Assembly: GCA_023426375.1 (NCBI GenBank)
Contig: JAFAAV010000063.1
Coordinates: 1-64,000, forward strand
Length of the DNA stretch: 64,000 bases
Source of the DNA: Actinomycetes bacterium
GTDB taxonomy: Bacteria; Actinomycetota; Actinomycetes; Actinomycetales; Micrococcaceae
Reading direction: 5' to 3'
Shown: piece after piece, positions 55,501-63,563 of the stretch
Layout of the letters: the number at the start of each line of letters is the position of its first letter
Numbering within the stretch: the stretch's first letter is position 1
The notes under the pieces: generated by a model
Told to the model about the DNA's origin: nothing
Database searches by the model: none
The model's input: only the letters and a program-made list of their open reading frames with translations
Position numbers and translations under genes: made by a program

Positions 55501-55516
55501 AACCGAACGTTCGGTT
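55501..55516. promoter_or_regulatory. Perfect 16-bp palindrome, probable operator
   Basis: AACCGAACGTTCGGTT is fully self-complementary. On the plus strand it sits between a possible -35 (CTGACA, 55490-55495) and -10 (TTATGT, 55515-55520) about 19 bp apart. No coding gene follows before gnd, so the target may be the RNA-like element downstream. Confidence 0.5.
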
Positions 55517-55636
55517 ATGTGTCGTTGATCACTCATTTAATGACCTCTGATCTGCTGCAACAGGTGGATGTGAGTGGGTTAACACCTCGTCGAGTGGCAC
55601 AAAGGGGCAACCATGCGTTAACGTTGTAGTCACGAA

Positions 55637-55731
55637 CGCACCGAAAGGTGCTTTCGAGCCAGGGGACGCTGGTGCGCTAGATCGCTTTCGGGCGTGACAG
55701 ATACGGCGGTTCGATTCCGTCGGTCTCCACC
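55637..55731 (+). ncRNA. Candidate structured RNA with a tRNA-like 3' end
   Basis: The 3' part folds as a T arm: GGCGG (55705-55709), loop TTCGATT, CCGTC, then GGTCTCC and A-CC. GGGGAC (55662-55667) can pair with GTCTCC (55723-55728) as a partial acceptor stem. Between them there is no D arm or anticodon arm. Upstream, GCACC-GAAA-GGTGC forms a tetraloop hairpin, while CGCACC (55637-55642) can instead pair with GGTGCG (55671-55676). An intrinsic terminator follows 6 bases later. The 5' hallmarks of tmRNA are absent. It may be an unrecognised small RNA or a tRNA/tmRNA remnant. The boundaries are estimates. Confidence 0.35.
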
Positions 55732-55736
55732 GCTGA

Positions 55737-55766
55737 AACCCCGGACCTCAACGGTCCGGGGTTTTC
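55737..55766 (+). terminator. Intrinsic terminator after the candidate RNA
   Basis: A perfect 11-bp stem (55737-55747 with 55753-55763), a TCAAC loop and a TTCTCTT tail. No coding gene ends here, so it implies a non-coding transcript. The rest of 55412-55840 holds two dyads and two GTTAAC palindromes (55578 and 55617), and otherwise nothing recognisable. Confidence 0.85.
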
Positions 55767-55828
55767 TCTTGCCCAATTGTGAGCGTGGGAACAAAGGGCA
55801 ATCCCTGCTCACACCCCCACGCGATGCG

Positions 55829-55834
55829 TAGGCT
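55829..55834 (+). promoter_or_regulatory. -10 element of a predicted leaderless gnd promoter
   Basis: TAGGCT ends 6 nt before the gnd ATG. Confidence 0.5.
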
Positions 55835-55840
55835 TATGCC

Positions 55841-57298
55841 ATGGCTGCAGATAAGAAAGCTCAAATTGGTGTCACCGGTCTCGCGGTGATGGGCGCAAAC
55901 CTCGCCCGTAACTTCGCTCGTCACGGCTACACCGTGGCCCTCCACAACCGTTCCGTGGGTAAGACGGACGCTCTCATCGAGGAACACGGTTCCGAGGGCG
56001 ATTTCATCCGCACGGAAACCATGCAGGAACTGGTGGACTCCTTGGAGAAGCCACGCCGCATCCTGGTGATGGTCAAGGCGGGCGCCCCCGTGGATTCCGT
56101 GATTGAACAGCTCACCCCGCTGCTCGACAAGGACGACATCATCATCGATGGCGGCAACTCCTATTTCCAGGACACGCGCCGGCGTGAACGCGAGTGCGCC
56201 GAGAACGGCCTGCACTTCGTGGGTATTGGCGTCTCCGGTGGCGAAGAGGGCGCGCTCAACGGCCCGTCCATCATGCCGGGCGGTTCCGAGGAGTCCTACA
56301 AGTCGTTGGGCCCCATGCTTGAGGACATCTCGGCCAAGGCCAACGACGGCAAACCGTGCTGCGCCTGGATCGACACGGACGGCGCCGGGCATTTCGTCAA
56401 GATGGTTCACAACGGCATCGAATACGCGGACATGCAGGTCATCGGCGAGGCACATGAGCTACTGCGTTCGGTGGCCGGTCTGGAACCCGCCGAACAGGCG
56501 GATGTCTTCGACGAGTGGAACAAGACCGAACTCTCCTCCTACCTCATTGAGATCACCGCGCACGTACTGCGTCAGGTGGACGCCAAAACGGGCAAGCCCT
56601 TCATCGACATCGTTGCTGATGCTGCCGGTCAGAAGGGCACCGGTCGCTGGACCGTCCAGGAAGCCCTGGAACTCGGTTCGCCGGTCACGGCCATCGCCGA
56701 GTCCGTGTTCGCCCGTGCTCTGTCATCCTCTGAGCCCGAAATGCGCCGTGAGGCCCAGGACATTCTGCCCGCCGGTATCGGCGGCACCACCGAGGACGTG
56801 GTCAAGGATCCGGAGTTCGTGGAAGACGTTCGCAAGGCGCTCTACGCGTCCAAGTTGGTTTCCTATGCGCAGGGTCTGGACATGCTGACCATGGCCGGCC
56901 GCGAGTACGGCTGGGATCTGAACCTCGCGACCATTGCGAGCCTGTGGCGCGAGGGCTGCATCATCCGCGCCGAGCTGCTCAACGTGATCATGGAGGCCTA
57001 CGCCGGTGACAAGGACCCGCTGAACCTGCTGTTCGCTCCCGAGTTCGTCGCCGCCATGGAAGACTGCCTGCCCGCATGGCGTCGCGTGGTGGCCCGTGCG
57101 GTCGAGCGTGGCATCCCGGCGCCGGTGTTCTCCTCGGCTCTGGCCTATTACGACGCGCTGCGCCGTCCGCGCCTCAACGCCGCCCTGACCCAGGGTCTGC
57201 GCGACTACTTCGGCGCGCACACCTACAAGCGCGTGGACGATCCCGAGAGCTCGTTCCACGTCCTGTGGAGCGGCGACCGTTCCGAGGTCGTCTCCTGA
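55841..57298 (+). CDS. gnd: 6-phosphogluconate dehydrogenase, decarboxylating
   Basis: 485-residue enzyme of the oxidative pentose phosphate pathway producing ribulose 5-phosphate, CO2 and NADPH. The Rossmann motif GVTGLAVMGANLARNFARHGY with HNRSVGK at the 2'-phosphate site indicates NADP use. Substrate motifs: GGNSYFQDTRRRE, GIGVSGGEEGALNGPSIMPGG, and catalytic GAGHFVKMVHNGIEYADMQ. Length matches the long dimeric form. It ends against a 50-bp palindromic terminator. A -10 at 6 nt from ATG predicts a leaderless transcript. Confidence 0.97.
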   Translation: MAADKKAQIGVTGLAVMGANLARNFARHGYTVALHNRSVGKTDALIEEHGSEGDFIRTETMQELVDSLEKPRRILVMVKAGAPVDSVIEQLTPLLDKDDIIIDGGNSYFQDTRRRERECAENGLHFVGIGVSGGEEGALNGPSIMPGGSEESYKSLGPMLEDISAKANDGKPCCAWIDTDGAGHFVKMVHNGIEYADMQVIGEAHELLRSVAGLEPAEQADVFDEWNKTELSSYLIEITAHVLRQVDAKTGKPFIDIVADAAGQKGTGRWTVQEALELGSPVTAIAESVFARALSSSEPEMRREAQDILPAGIGGTTEDVVKDPEFVEDVRKALYASKLVSYAQGLDMLTMAGREYGWDLNLATIASLWREGCIIRAELLNVIMEAYAGDKDPLNLLFAPEFVAAMEDCLPAWRRVVARAVERGIPAPVFSSALAYYDALRRPRLNAALTQGLRDYFGAHTYKRVDDPESSFHVLWSGDRSEVVS

Positions 57299-57316
57299 TC
57301 CGTAGCTGACACAGCC

Positions 57317-57366
57317 GACGACGCCGCGGGCCCCCTTTCGTACGAAAGGGGGCCCGCGGCGTCGTC
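57317..57366. terminator. 50-bp perfect palindrome, bidirectional terminator
   Basis: Bases 57317-57341 are the exact reverse complement of 57342-57366, giving a 25-bp GC-rich arm on each side. It lies between convergent gnd and cysE and should form very stable hairpins in both transcripts. Confidence 0.85.
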
Positions 57367-57388
57367 CGCCTGCAAGAAATTCAGTGCA

Positions 57389-57973
57389 TCAGATCCACAT
57401 GGCGGGATCGATGTACGTGGCTGGATCGACCAGGGGCTCCTGCTTCTCGGGGGTGCGCTGGCGGATCTTGCCCGGAATGCCCGTGACGATCGAGTCCTCG
57501 GGAACGTCCTTGACGACCACGGCGTTCGCACCCACGGCCGAATCCGAACCGACCACCAGGGGGCCGAGAATCTTGGCGCCGGCACCGATGGTCACGCGAT
57601 CACCAATGGTGGGGTGGCGCTTGACGGGCTCCAGCGAGCGTCCGCCCAGGGTCACACCGTGGTAGATCATGACGTCCTCGCCGATCTCTGCGGTCTCACC
57701 AATGACCACACCCATGCCGTGGTCGATGAAGAAACGGCGCCCGATGGTGGCTCCGGGGTGGATCTCCACGCCGGTTACCCAGCGGGCGAGCTGCGAGACG
57801 GTGCGAGCGAGCAGCTGCTTATTGGGGTCCTGCCACAGCTTGTGGGAGAGTCGGTGGGCCCAGATGGCGTGCAACCCGGAGTAGTTCAGGGCGATCTCCA
57901 CGTTCGAACGAGCCGCTGGATCGTGGCTGCGGGCAGTTTCGAGATCTTCCTTGAGTCTGCGCCAAACGCTCAC
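57389..57973 (-). CDS. cysE: Serine O-acetyltransferase
   Basis: 194-residue enzyme making O-acetyl-L-serine for cysteine synthesis. It is the short form: the N-terminal helical domain is reduced, and the left-handed beta helix of hexapeptide repeats ([28 protein letters not shown]) carries the catalytic His-Asp pair. GTG start with AAGAGG upstream. It is downstream of cysK on the same strand but separated by a terminator, so the two are probably transcribed separately. The C-terminal isoleucine that typically inserts into CysK is present (ends PAMWI). Confidence 0.95.
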   Translation of the reverse strand: MSVWRRLKEDLETARSHDPAARSNVEIALNYSGLHAIWAHRLSHKLWQDPNKQLLARTVSQLARWVTGVEIHPGATIGRRFFIDHGMGVVIGETAEIGEDVMIYHGVTLGGRSLEPVKRHPTIGDRVTIGAGAKILGPLVVGSDSAVGANAVVVKDVPEDSIVTGIPGKIRQRTPEKQEPLVDPATYIDPAMWI

Positions 57974-58136
57974 GTGTCCGTACCTCTTCTGCTCCGCCCC
58001 GTGTCAGGGCCCGATTGATCTCGTGTTGTAGCTGACGCCGGGGCGTCTTTCGTGCCAACGCTACAGAACCTTCATGCTATTCCCGGCCCCGCGACGGGCA
58101 CGAGTTTCCACAGGTCATGGCGGGGACGCAGCGAAA

Positions 58137-58184
58137 AACACGCGCGCGGCAGGAACCTCGTGGGTCACCCGCCGCGCGCGTGTT
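58137..58184 (-). terminator. Intrinsic terminator after cysK
   Basis: A perfect 14-bp stem (58137-58150 with 58171-58184) with a 20-nt loop; on the minus strand it runs into a T-rich tract. Confidence 0.75.
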
Positions 58185-58210
58185 GTCAGCTCATGCGAAG
58201 TGGCGCTGGA

Positions 58211-59146
58211 TCAGCCGCGGATGTCTTCGTAGAGCAGGGTGGAGATGTAACGCTCGCCGAAGTCGGGAACGATCGCGACGATGAGCTTGTCGCGGTTCTC
58301 TTCCTTACCGGCTTCCTGAAGCGCAGCCCATACTGCTGCACCGGAGGAGATGCCGCCCAGGATGCCCTCGCGGGAGCCCAGCTCGCGAGAGGTGGCCACG
58401 GAGTCCTCCACGGTGACGTCGTAGACGTCGTCGTAGATCTCGCGGTCCAGCACGTCCGGAACGAAGTTGGCGCCCAGACCCTGGATCTTGTGGGGTCCGG
58501 CCTTGCCCTCGGTGAGCAGCGGGGAATCGGCGGGCTCGACAGCCACCAAACGGATGTCGGACTTCTTCTCGCGCAGGTACTTGCCGGCGCCGGTGATGGT
58601 GCCGCCGGTGCCGATTCCGGCCACGAAGATGTCGATCTGACCGTCAGTGTCTTCCCAGACCTCGGGGCCGGTGGTGTTGTAGTGGATCTCGGCGTTGGCC
58701 GGGTTGGAGAACTGGCGAGCGAGTACGGCGTTGTCGGTGGACTGCACGATCTCCTGAGCCTTCTCCACGGCACCGCGCATGCCCTCAGCACCCGGGGTCA
58801 GCACGATCTCCGCACCGAAGGCGCGCAGCATGACACGACGCTCGGTGGACATGGTCTCGGGCATGGTCAGGATGACCTTGTAACCGCGAGCTGCACCCAC
58901 CATGGCCAGGGCAATACCGGTGTTACCGGAGGTGCCTTCCACCACGGTGCCGCCGGGCTTGAGCTCACCGGAGGCCTCAGCGGCGTCGATGATGGCCTTA
59001 CCGATACGGTCCTTGACCGAGTTGGCCGGGTTGTAGAACTCGAGCTTGACGGCGACGTTGCCGGGAAGGTCCTTGTCCAGCTGGTTCAAGCGGACCAGGG
59101 GAGTGCCGCCGACGATTTCGGTGACGTTCTCGTAAATCTTGCCCAT
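58211..59146 (-). CDS. cysK: Cysteine synthase A
   Basis: 311-residue PLP enzyme converting O-acetylserine and sulfide to cysteine. The PLP lysine is K45 in NPANSVKDRIG; the phosphate-binding loop is GTSGNTGIALA, and GIGTGGTITGAGKYL completes the site. CAGGAGAGAA lies upstream of the ATG. In the gene order cysK precedes cysE, whose C-terminal isoleucine fits the CysK active site in the known cysteine synthase complex. Confidence 0.96.
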   Translation of the reverse strand: MGKIYENVTEIVGGTPLVRLNQLDKDLPGNVAVKLEFYNPANSVKDRIGKAIIDAAEASGELKPGGTVVEGTSGNTGIALAMVGAARGYKVILTMPETMSTERRVMLRAFGAEIVLTPGAEGMRGAVEKAQEIVQSTDNAVLARQFSNPANAEIHYNTTGPEVWEDTDGQIDIFVAGIGTGGTITGAGKYLREKKSDIRLVAVEPADSPLLTEGKAGPHKIQGLGANFVPDVLDREIYDDVYDVTVEDSVATSRELGSREGILGGISSGAAVWAALQEAGKEENRDKLIVAIVPDFGERYISTLLYEDIRG

Positions 59147-59232
59147 GGATGTTCTCTCCTGTCGTGGGATCGTGCTGGGAGGTGTGTCAGCACAGAACTG
59201 GTTTTCAGCCTAGTGCCGGTGTCGGGTGGATC

Positions 59233-59772
59233 TCAGTGAGTTAGCCACACAGCGTAATCTTTGCGGACCTTGGCCAACTTGGGGTTGATGATCACCTGGC
59301 AGTAGCCGTTGAACGGTTGGTTGCCGTAGAAGTCCTGGTGGAAATCCTCGGCCTCCCACAGTTTCTGGGGTTCCTCGATGGTCGTGACGATCGGGTCCTG
59401 GAACAACCGCTGGGCCTTCTTGATGGCCTGCTCGAACAGCGTGCGCTGCTGCTCGTTGGCGGGGAACATCGCAGAGCGGTACTGGGTGCCCACGTCGTAG
59501 CCCTGGCGGTTCAACGTGGTCGGATCGTGGCCGGTGAAGAAGAGGTCCAGAATGACATCGGCGGGGACGACCATGGGGTCGAAGGTGACCACCACGGCTT
59601 CCGCGTGGCCGGTGGTGCCGGAACACACGGACTCGTAGTCGGGGTGATCGGTGTGGCCCCCGGTGTACACACTGCGGACGTCCTGCACACCGCGGACACG
59701 GCGGTAGACGGCATCCAGACACCAGAAGCAACCGCCGGCGAGCACAAAGGTTTCTGTCGAGGAAGAACTCAT
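59233..59772 (-). CDS. msrA: Peptide-methionine (S)-S-oxide reductase
   Basis: 179-residue repair enzyme. The catalytic cysteine is C15 in AGGCFWCLDAVYRRVRGV; YTGGHTDHPDYESVCSGTTGHAEAV follows, and a second Cys at 18 is near it. The start at 59772 gives the family N-terminus; ten more codons are open upstream. TTATAC lies just upstream on the minus strand, so transcription may begin close to the start. It is divergent from the Nif3-like gene. Confidence 0.95.
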   Translation of the reverse strand: MSSSSTETFVLAGGCFWCLDAVYRRVRGVQDVRSVYTGGHTDHPDYESVCSGTTGHAEAVVVTFDPMVVPADVILDLFFTGHDPTTLNRQGYDVGTQYRSAMFPANEQQRTLFEQAIKKAQRLFQDPIVTTIEEPQKLWEAEDFHQDFYGNQPFNGYCQVIINPKLAKVRKDYAVWLTH

Positions 59773-59830
59773 ATTCCGTATAACGCGCAAACCGCCGCAC
59801 AATTCCCGGCGGTTGGGTTGCGGTCGCTCC

Positions 59831-59836
59831 TAGGAT
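59831..59836 (+). promoter_or_regulatory. -10 element of a predicted leaderless promoter
   Basis: TAGGAT ends 6 nt before the ATG of the Nif3-like gene. Confidence 0.55.
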
Positions 59837-59842
59837 GGTTCT

Positions 59843-60766
59843 ATGACGTCTGAGGCTCAATCGCAGCACCGTTCGATTCCCACGCTTGAACAGGTGGTGG
59901 CCGCGGCGGACTCGCTGTGGCCATTCCGGCTCCAGGAGGAATGGGACGCTTCCGGCTTGGTGACGGGCCGACCCGATCAACCCGTGCAGCGCATCCACTT
60001 CGCCGTGGATCCGGTCGCCGCAGTTGTGGAAGAGGCCATCGACCTCGACGCCGATCTGCTGATCACCCATCACCCCCTGCTCATCCGCGGGGTCACCTCC
60101 GTTGCAGCCGAGGGTTTCAAGGGCAAGGTCATCCACGACCTGATCGAGAACCGGTGTGCACTCCTGGCCTGCCACACCAACGCGGACTCCGCCCGTCGAG
60201 GCGTATCAGACGCCTTGATCGCTGCGGCGGGGGTCAATTCCGACGACGCCGCTCCGCTCGTCCCGGACGCCACGGACCCGGGCGTGGGACTAGGGCGAGT
60301 GGGCACGCTGGCTGAAAGCGTGACTCTCCGAGAGCTGGCCGAGCGCCTGGCCACCAATATCCCGGGAACTGCGCAGGGGCTGCGCATCGCGGGTGACCCG
60401 GACCGCAAGGTCACCACCATCGCGGTGTGTGGCGGTTCCGGCGACTCGCTGTTCGAACAGGTTCGGGCCACCGGTGCGGACGTGTACATCACCGCAGACC
60501 TGCGGCATCACCCGGCATCCGAGGCCCGCGAACACGCTCTGGGACCCGGGGCACACGGAACGCCCGCTCTGATCGACGCCGCGCATTCGGCAAGCGAGGC
60601 CCTGTGGCTTCCGTGGGGAGCGGAAGACCTGCAGCGTGCGCTCACCGCCCAGGGATTCGACGTTGAGGTGTACGTCAGCGATCTGCGGACCGACCCGTGG
60701 GATTTCCGTGTGGCTTCGCCCAACTCCGATTCCGCGCCGAACCACACTTCAGGAGAGACCTCATGA
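59843..60766 (+). CDS. Nif3-like dinuclear metal center hexameric protein (GTP cyclohydrolase 1 type 2 family)
   Basis: 307-residue protein, counterpart of Rv2230c. Metal ligands are visible in LLITHHPLLIRGV, VACHTNADSA-like (LLACHTNADSARRGV) and ITADLRHHPASEA; EALWLPWGAEDLQ completes the fold. Family members form toroidal hexamers of unsettled function, sometimes annotated as cyclohydrolases. The stop overlaps the zinc-ribbon gene start (ATGA). This pair next to rnpB is conserved in actinobacteria. Confidence 0.92.
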   Translation: MTSEAQSQHRSIPTLEQVVAAADSLWPFRLQEEWDASGLVTGRPDQPVQRIHFAVDPVAAVVEEAIDLDADLLITHHPLLIRGVTSVAAEGFKGKVIHDLIENRCALLACHTNADSARRGVSDALIAAAGVNSDDAAPLVPDATDPGVGLGRVGTLAESVTLRELAERLATNIPGTAQGLRIAGDPDRKVTTIAVCGGSGDSLFEQVRATGADVYITADLRHHPASEAREHALGPGAHGTPALIDAAHSASEALWLPWGAEDLQRALTAQGFDVEVYVSDLRTDPWDFRVASPNSDSAPNHTSGETS

Positions 60767-61488
60767 CCGAGCAATACGCCCTGACCGCGCTCCTGGACCT
60801 GCAGGCGGTGGATTCCGAAGTGCACGGGATCATGGTCAAGGCCAAGTCCTTGCAGGAATCCGAGCACGTGAAAGCGTTGCTGGCCCGCCGGTCCCGGTCC
60901 ATTGAGGCGGCCAAGAAACTGGACGCGCAAGGCAAGGAGGCCACGAGCGCCGTCGACACCGCGGAACGCAAGGTGCGGGACATCCAGGCCAAGATCGACA
61001 GGGACACCGAGCGTCTCAATCACGGCGGTACGGCCAAGGACCTGATGGGGATCCAGCACGAGATCGACACGCTCACCAAGCAGCGCGGCGAGGCCGAGGA
61101 GGCCCAGTACCAGGCCATGGAACATGCAGAGGCGGTGGCCGCGGACCGTGAGCAGAAGCTGCCGCTGCTGCGAGCGGCCGACGCCCAGGCCAGGGAGGCC
61201 GTGGCCCAGCGGGACCAGGACCTCGCCGCGTTGAAAGAGCGTCACCAGGAGCTCACCTCACAACGCCCCGGGCTGGTGAGCGCGGTCGGAGACGAGGTGC
61301 TGATCAAACGCTACGACTCGCTACGCAACGCACGCGGCGGCGGGCGCATTGCCGTGGCCCGTTTCGAACGGGACACGTGCGGGGCGTGCGGCACGCACAT
61401 GAGCCCGGGGGATGCCGAAACCATCGTCAATACCCCCGGGGGAAGCATTCCCACGTGCATCGAGTGCTCGGCGCTGCTGGTCCGCTGA
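60763..61488 (+). CDS. Coiled-coil protein with C4 zinc ribbon (Rv2229c/CT398 family)
   Basis: 241-residue protein with a long helical hairpin (about 10-180, rich in Ala/Glu/Lys/Arg heptads) and a C-terminal four-cysteine ribbon, CGACGTHMSPGD ... CIEC. The family has been linked to RNA-helicase-like partners and translation or secretion in different phyla; role here is not known. ATG overlaps the Nif3 stop. It precedes rnpB. Confidence 0.88.
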   Translation: MTEQYALTALLDLQAVDSEVHGIMVKAKSLQESEHVKALLARRSRSIEAAKKLDAQGKEATSAVDTAERKVRDIQAKIDRDTERLNHGGTAKDLMGIQHEIDTLTKQRGEAEEAQYQAMEHAEAVAADREQKLPLLRAADAQAREAVAQRDQDLAALKERHQELTSQRPGLVSAVGDEVLIKRYDSLRNARGGGRIAVARFERDTCGACGTHMSPGDAETIVNTPGGSIPTCIECSALLVR

Positions 61489-61531
61489 GCCCGTTTGGAC
61501 CCGCGTGAAAACGGGGACGTGCCCGGCGCGA

Positions 61532-61537
61532 TAGGAT
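61532..61537 (+). promoter_or_regulatory. -10 element of rnpB
   Basis: TAGGAT lies 7 nt before the paired 5' end of the RNase P RNA. Confidence 0.6.
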
Positions 61538-61544
61538 CGACGCT

Positions 61545-61921
61545 GGACAGGCGGGCCGGGTGACCGCGCGGTGTGCCTTTTGGCGCGTCTCGAGGAAAGT
61601 CCGGGCTCCGCAGAGCTGGATGGTGGGTAACGCCCACTCGGGGAAACCCGCAGGACAGTGCCACAGAAAATAGACCGCCCGCTTCGAGCGGGTCAGGGTG
61701 AAAAGGTGGTGTAAGAGACCACCAGCGTGCCGGGTGACCGGTGCGGCTTGGTAAACCCCATCCGGAGCAAGGCCATGCAGGGTACGTTCGAGGGCTGCTC
61801 GCCCGAGTGCCCGGGTAGGCTGCTTGAGTCGTGCGGCAACGTACGGCCTAGATGGATGGTCACCACCGCGGTTCGGGTAACCGGCCGCGGCACAGAACCC
61901 GGCTCATAGGCCCGCCTGTCC
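61545..61921 (+). ncRNA. rnpB: RNase P RNA, bacterial type A
   Basis: Catalytic RNA that matures tRNA 5' ends. The 5' end GGACAGGCGGGCC pairs with the 3' end GGCCCGCCTGTCC (P1). The universally conserved P4 strands are GAGGAAAGTCCGGGCTCC (61592-61609) and ACAGAACCCGGCTCATAG (61892-61909). ACAGTGCCACAGAAA and GGTAAACCCCATCCGG also match the consensus. About 377 nt, normal for actinobacteria. Confidence 0.96.
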
Positions 61922-61927
61922 CTCCAC

Positions 61928-61933
61928 TAGACT
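61928..61933 (+). promoter_or_regulatory. -10 element of a predicted leaderless yaaA promoter
   Basis: TAGACT ends 6 nt before the GTG of yaaA and lies 6 nt after the end of rnpB. Confidence 0.5.
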
Positions 61934-61939
61934 TCTGGG

Positions 61940-62722
61940 GTGCTGATTTTGCTACCCCCGTCCGAGTCCAAGACCGTTCCCGCCTCAGACGAACCCGTGT
62001 CCTTCGAGACACTGAGCTTCCCGGGCCTCACAAAGTACCGTGAGCATTTGGCGACCACACTGGCTCGCGTGAGCGGCCAGAAGAACGCGTTGTCCGTTCT
62101 GGGGGTGGGGGAGTCCTTGGGCGCCGACGTCGCTCGCAACCGTGAGCTTCTGACCGCACCTTCCGGCCCGGCGCTGTCCGTCTACACCGGCGTTCTCTAC
62201 GACGCTCTCGACGCTGATTCCCTGACAGGGGTCGCTCATGAGGTCGCAGATCGTTCGCTAGTCGTGATCTCTGCATTGTGGGGAGCCGTTCGACCCACCG
62301 ATCACATTCCCGCGTATCGACTGTCGATGGGCACGGATCTACCGCGCCACGGGAAGCTCAACACGTGGTGGAAGCCTCGCCTGGCACCGGTGCTGGACCA
62401 GGTGGCAGCCGAGCAGGTGATCGTGGATTGCAGGTCGGCCGCGTACGCGGCGGCGTGGAAAGCCCCTGCCCCTCACACGATTGCGGTGCGAGTGGAGCAA
62501 CTCAATGAGGCGGGTCAGCGTTCTGTGGTGTCGCACAACGCGAAGCTCACGCGAGGCTTGGTGGCCCGGTTCTTGTGTGAATTCGAGGCTGAACACGGTC
62601 CGATCGAGACGGTTGACGCCGTCCGGGATGCGCTGAGCACGCGCTGGACCGTTGAATTGACCGAACCCACGGCCCGCAAGGCTGGAACCCTGACCGTGGT
62701 ACTCGATCCACCGACCCGCTGA
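61940..62722 (+). CDS. yaaA: Peroxide stress protein YaaA (DUF328)
   Basis: 260-residue cytoplasmic protein. Motifs: MLILLPPSESK, SVYTGVLYDAL, ISALWGAVRPTDHIPAYRLSMG and a WWKPRLAPVLD segment, all typical of the family. E. coli YaaA limits intracellular iron under peroxide stress and binds DNA. GTG start, predicted leaderless. It converges on def. Confidence 0.92.
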   Translation: MLILLPPSESKTVPASDEPVSFETLSFPGLTKYREHLATTLARVSGQKNALSVLGVGESLGADVARNRELLTAPSGPALSVYTGVLYDALDADSLTGVAHEVADRSLVVISALWGAVRPTDHIPAYRLSMGTDLPRHGKLNTWWKPRLAPVLDQVAAEQVIVDCRSAAYAAAWKAPAPHTIAVRVEQLNEAGQRSVVSHNAKLTRGLVARFLCEFEAEHGPIETVDAVRDALSTRWTVELTEPTARKAGTLTVVLDPPTR

Positions 62723-62761
62723 CCGGCGGGGGCGTGGTTCAGAACTGTGGAGCTGTCGAGG

Positions 62762-62782
62762 AAACCCACCAGGAGCGGGTTT
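62762..62782. terminator. Weak hairpin between yaaA and def
   Basis: AAACCC and GGGTTT pair over 6 bp around a 9-nt loop between convergent genes. It is short and marginal as a terminator. Confidence 0.35.
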
Positions 62783-62788
62783 TGAACG

Positions 62789-63358
62789 TCAGTGACCGAA
62801 GGGGTCTTCGTCCTCGCCCGGCATCCAGATGGAATCGCCGGACCACTCTTCGTTCTTGATGGCTTTCTTGGCCTTCTTGCCCCACTTGGTGTTGAGCCGG
62901 TCCACGTAGAGTTTGCCGTCCAGGTGGTCGTATTCGTGCTGCATGACGCGTGCGAACCAGCCGTTGGCCTCGAAAGCAACGGGGTCGCCGTTCTCATCCT
63001 GGCCGGCAATGCGGACCCAATCGGCACGCTTGAGCGGCCACGAGTAGCCGGGGACGGAGAGGCAGCCCTCGGATTCTTCGTCAGGATCGGGGGCGATCTC
63101 TGAGATCTTGCCGGGGGTCAGCACCGGGTTGACCAGGACGCCGCGCGGCGCCACATCGTCATCGTTGTCGAACACGTAGGTGAAGATCCGTAGCCCCACG
63201 CCGATCTGTGGCGCGGCTAGTCCCACACCGTGGGCCGCATCCATGGTCTCGTACATGTCCGCGATCAGTTCGCGCAGTTCATCGTTGAACTCGGTGACCT
63301 TCGCCGCGGGACGGTGCAGCACCGGGTTCCCGGTAATAACGATGGGGCGAATGGCCAT
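62789..63358 (-). CDS. def: Peptide deformylase
   Basis: 189-residue metalloenzyme that removes the N-formyl group from nascent proteins. All three motifs are present: GVGLAAPQIGV, EGCLSVPG and QHEYDHLDG, supplying the Cys and two His metal ligands. ATG at 63358 has a GAGG site about 8 nt upstream; five more codons are open upstream. A Lys-rich and then acidic C-terminal extension of about 30 residues follows. It is divergent from the glycosyltransferase gene across a 205-bp AT-rich gap. Confidence 0.96.
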   Translation of the reverse strand: MAIRPIVITGNPVLHRPAAKVTEFNDELRELIADMYETMDAAHGVGLAAPQIGVGLRIFTYVFDNDDDVAPRGVLVNPVLTPGKISEIAPDPDEESEGCLSVPGYSWPLKRADWVRIAGQDENGDPVAFEANGWFARVMQHEYDHLDGKLYVDRLNTKWGKKAKKAIKNEEWSGDSIWMPGEDEDPFGH

Positions 63359-63563
63359 GGTGAAGTTCCTCACGCGATGCTGTTGGGGTGGTCGGTCCGC
63401 AGGTAAATATATCGCGTGCGGGGTTGCGTCGAAAGGTCCCCATACCTGCGGCTAACATTAAGCCTGCTGAATATCTCCCCCGCAGGGGTGTGGTGCATTG
63501 TTCAGCAGCCGTTATGAACTGTCCGACGGGCCAAAATTATCTACTACAAGGAGGCATGTCCGA

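Noticed and set aside
55412..55731. tmRNA (ssrA) gene ending at the T-arm-like element
   Set aside because: No tmRNA 5' end, no tag reading frame ending in Ala-Ala-stop, and tRNA-Val occupies the opposite strand where the 5' half would lie.
63397..63451. CCGCAGGT/ACCTGCGG inverted repeat upstream of def and the glycosyltransferase gene
   Set aside because: Eight-base arms 39 bp apart in a high-GC genome are not convincing without conservation data.
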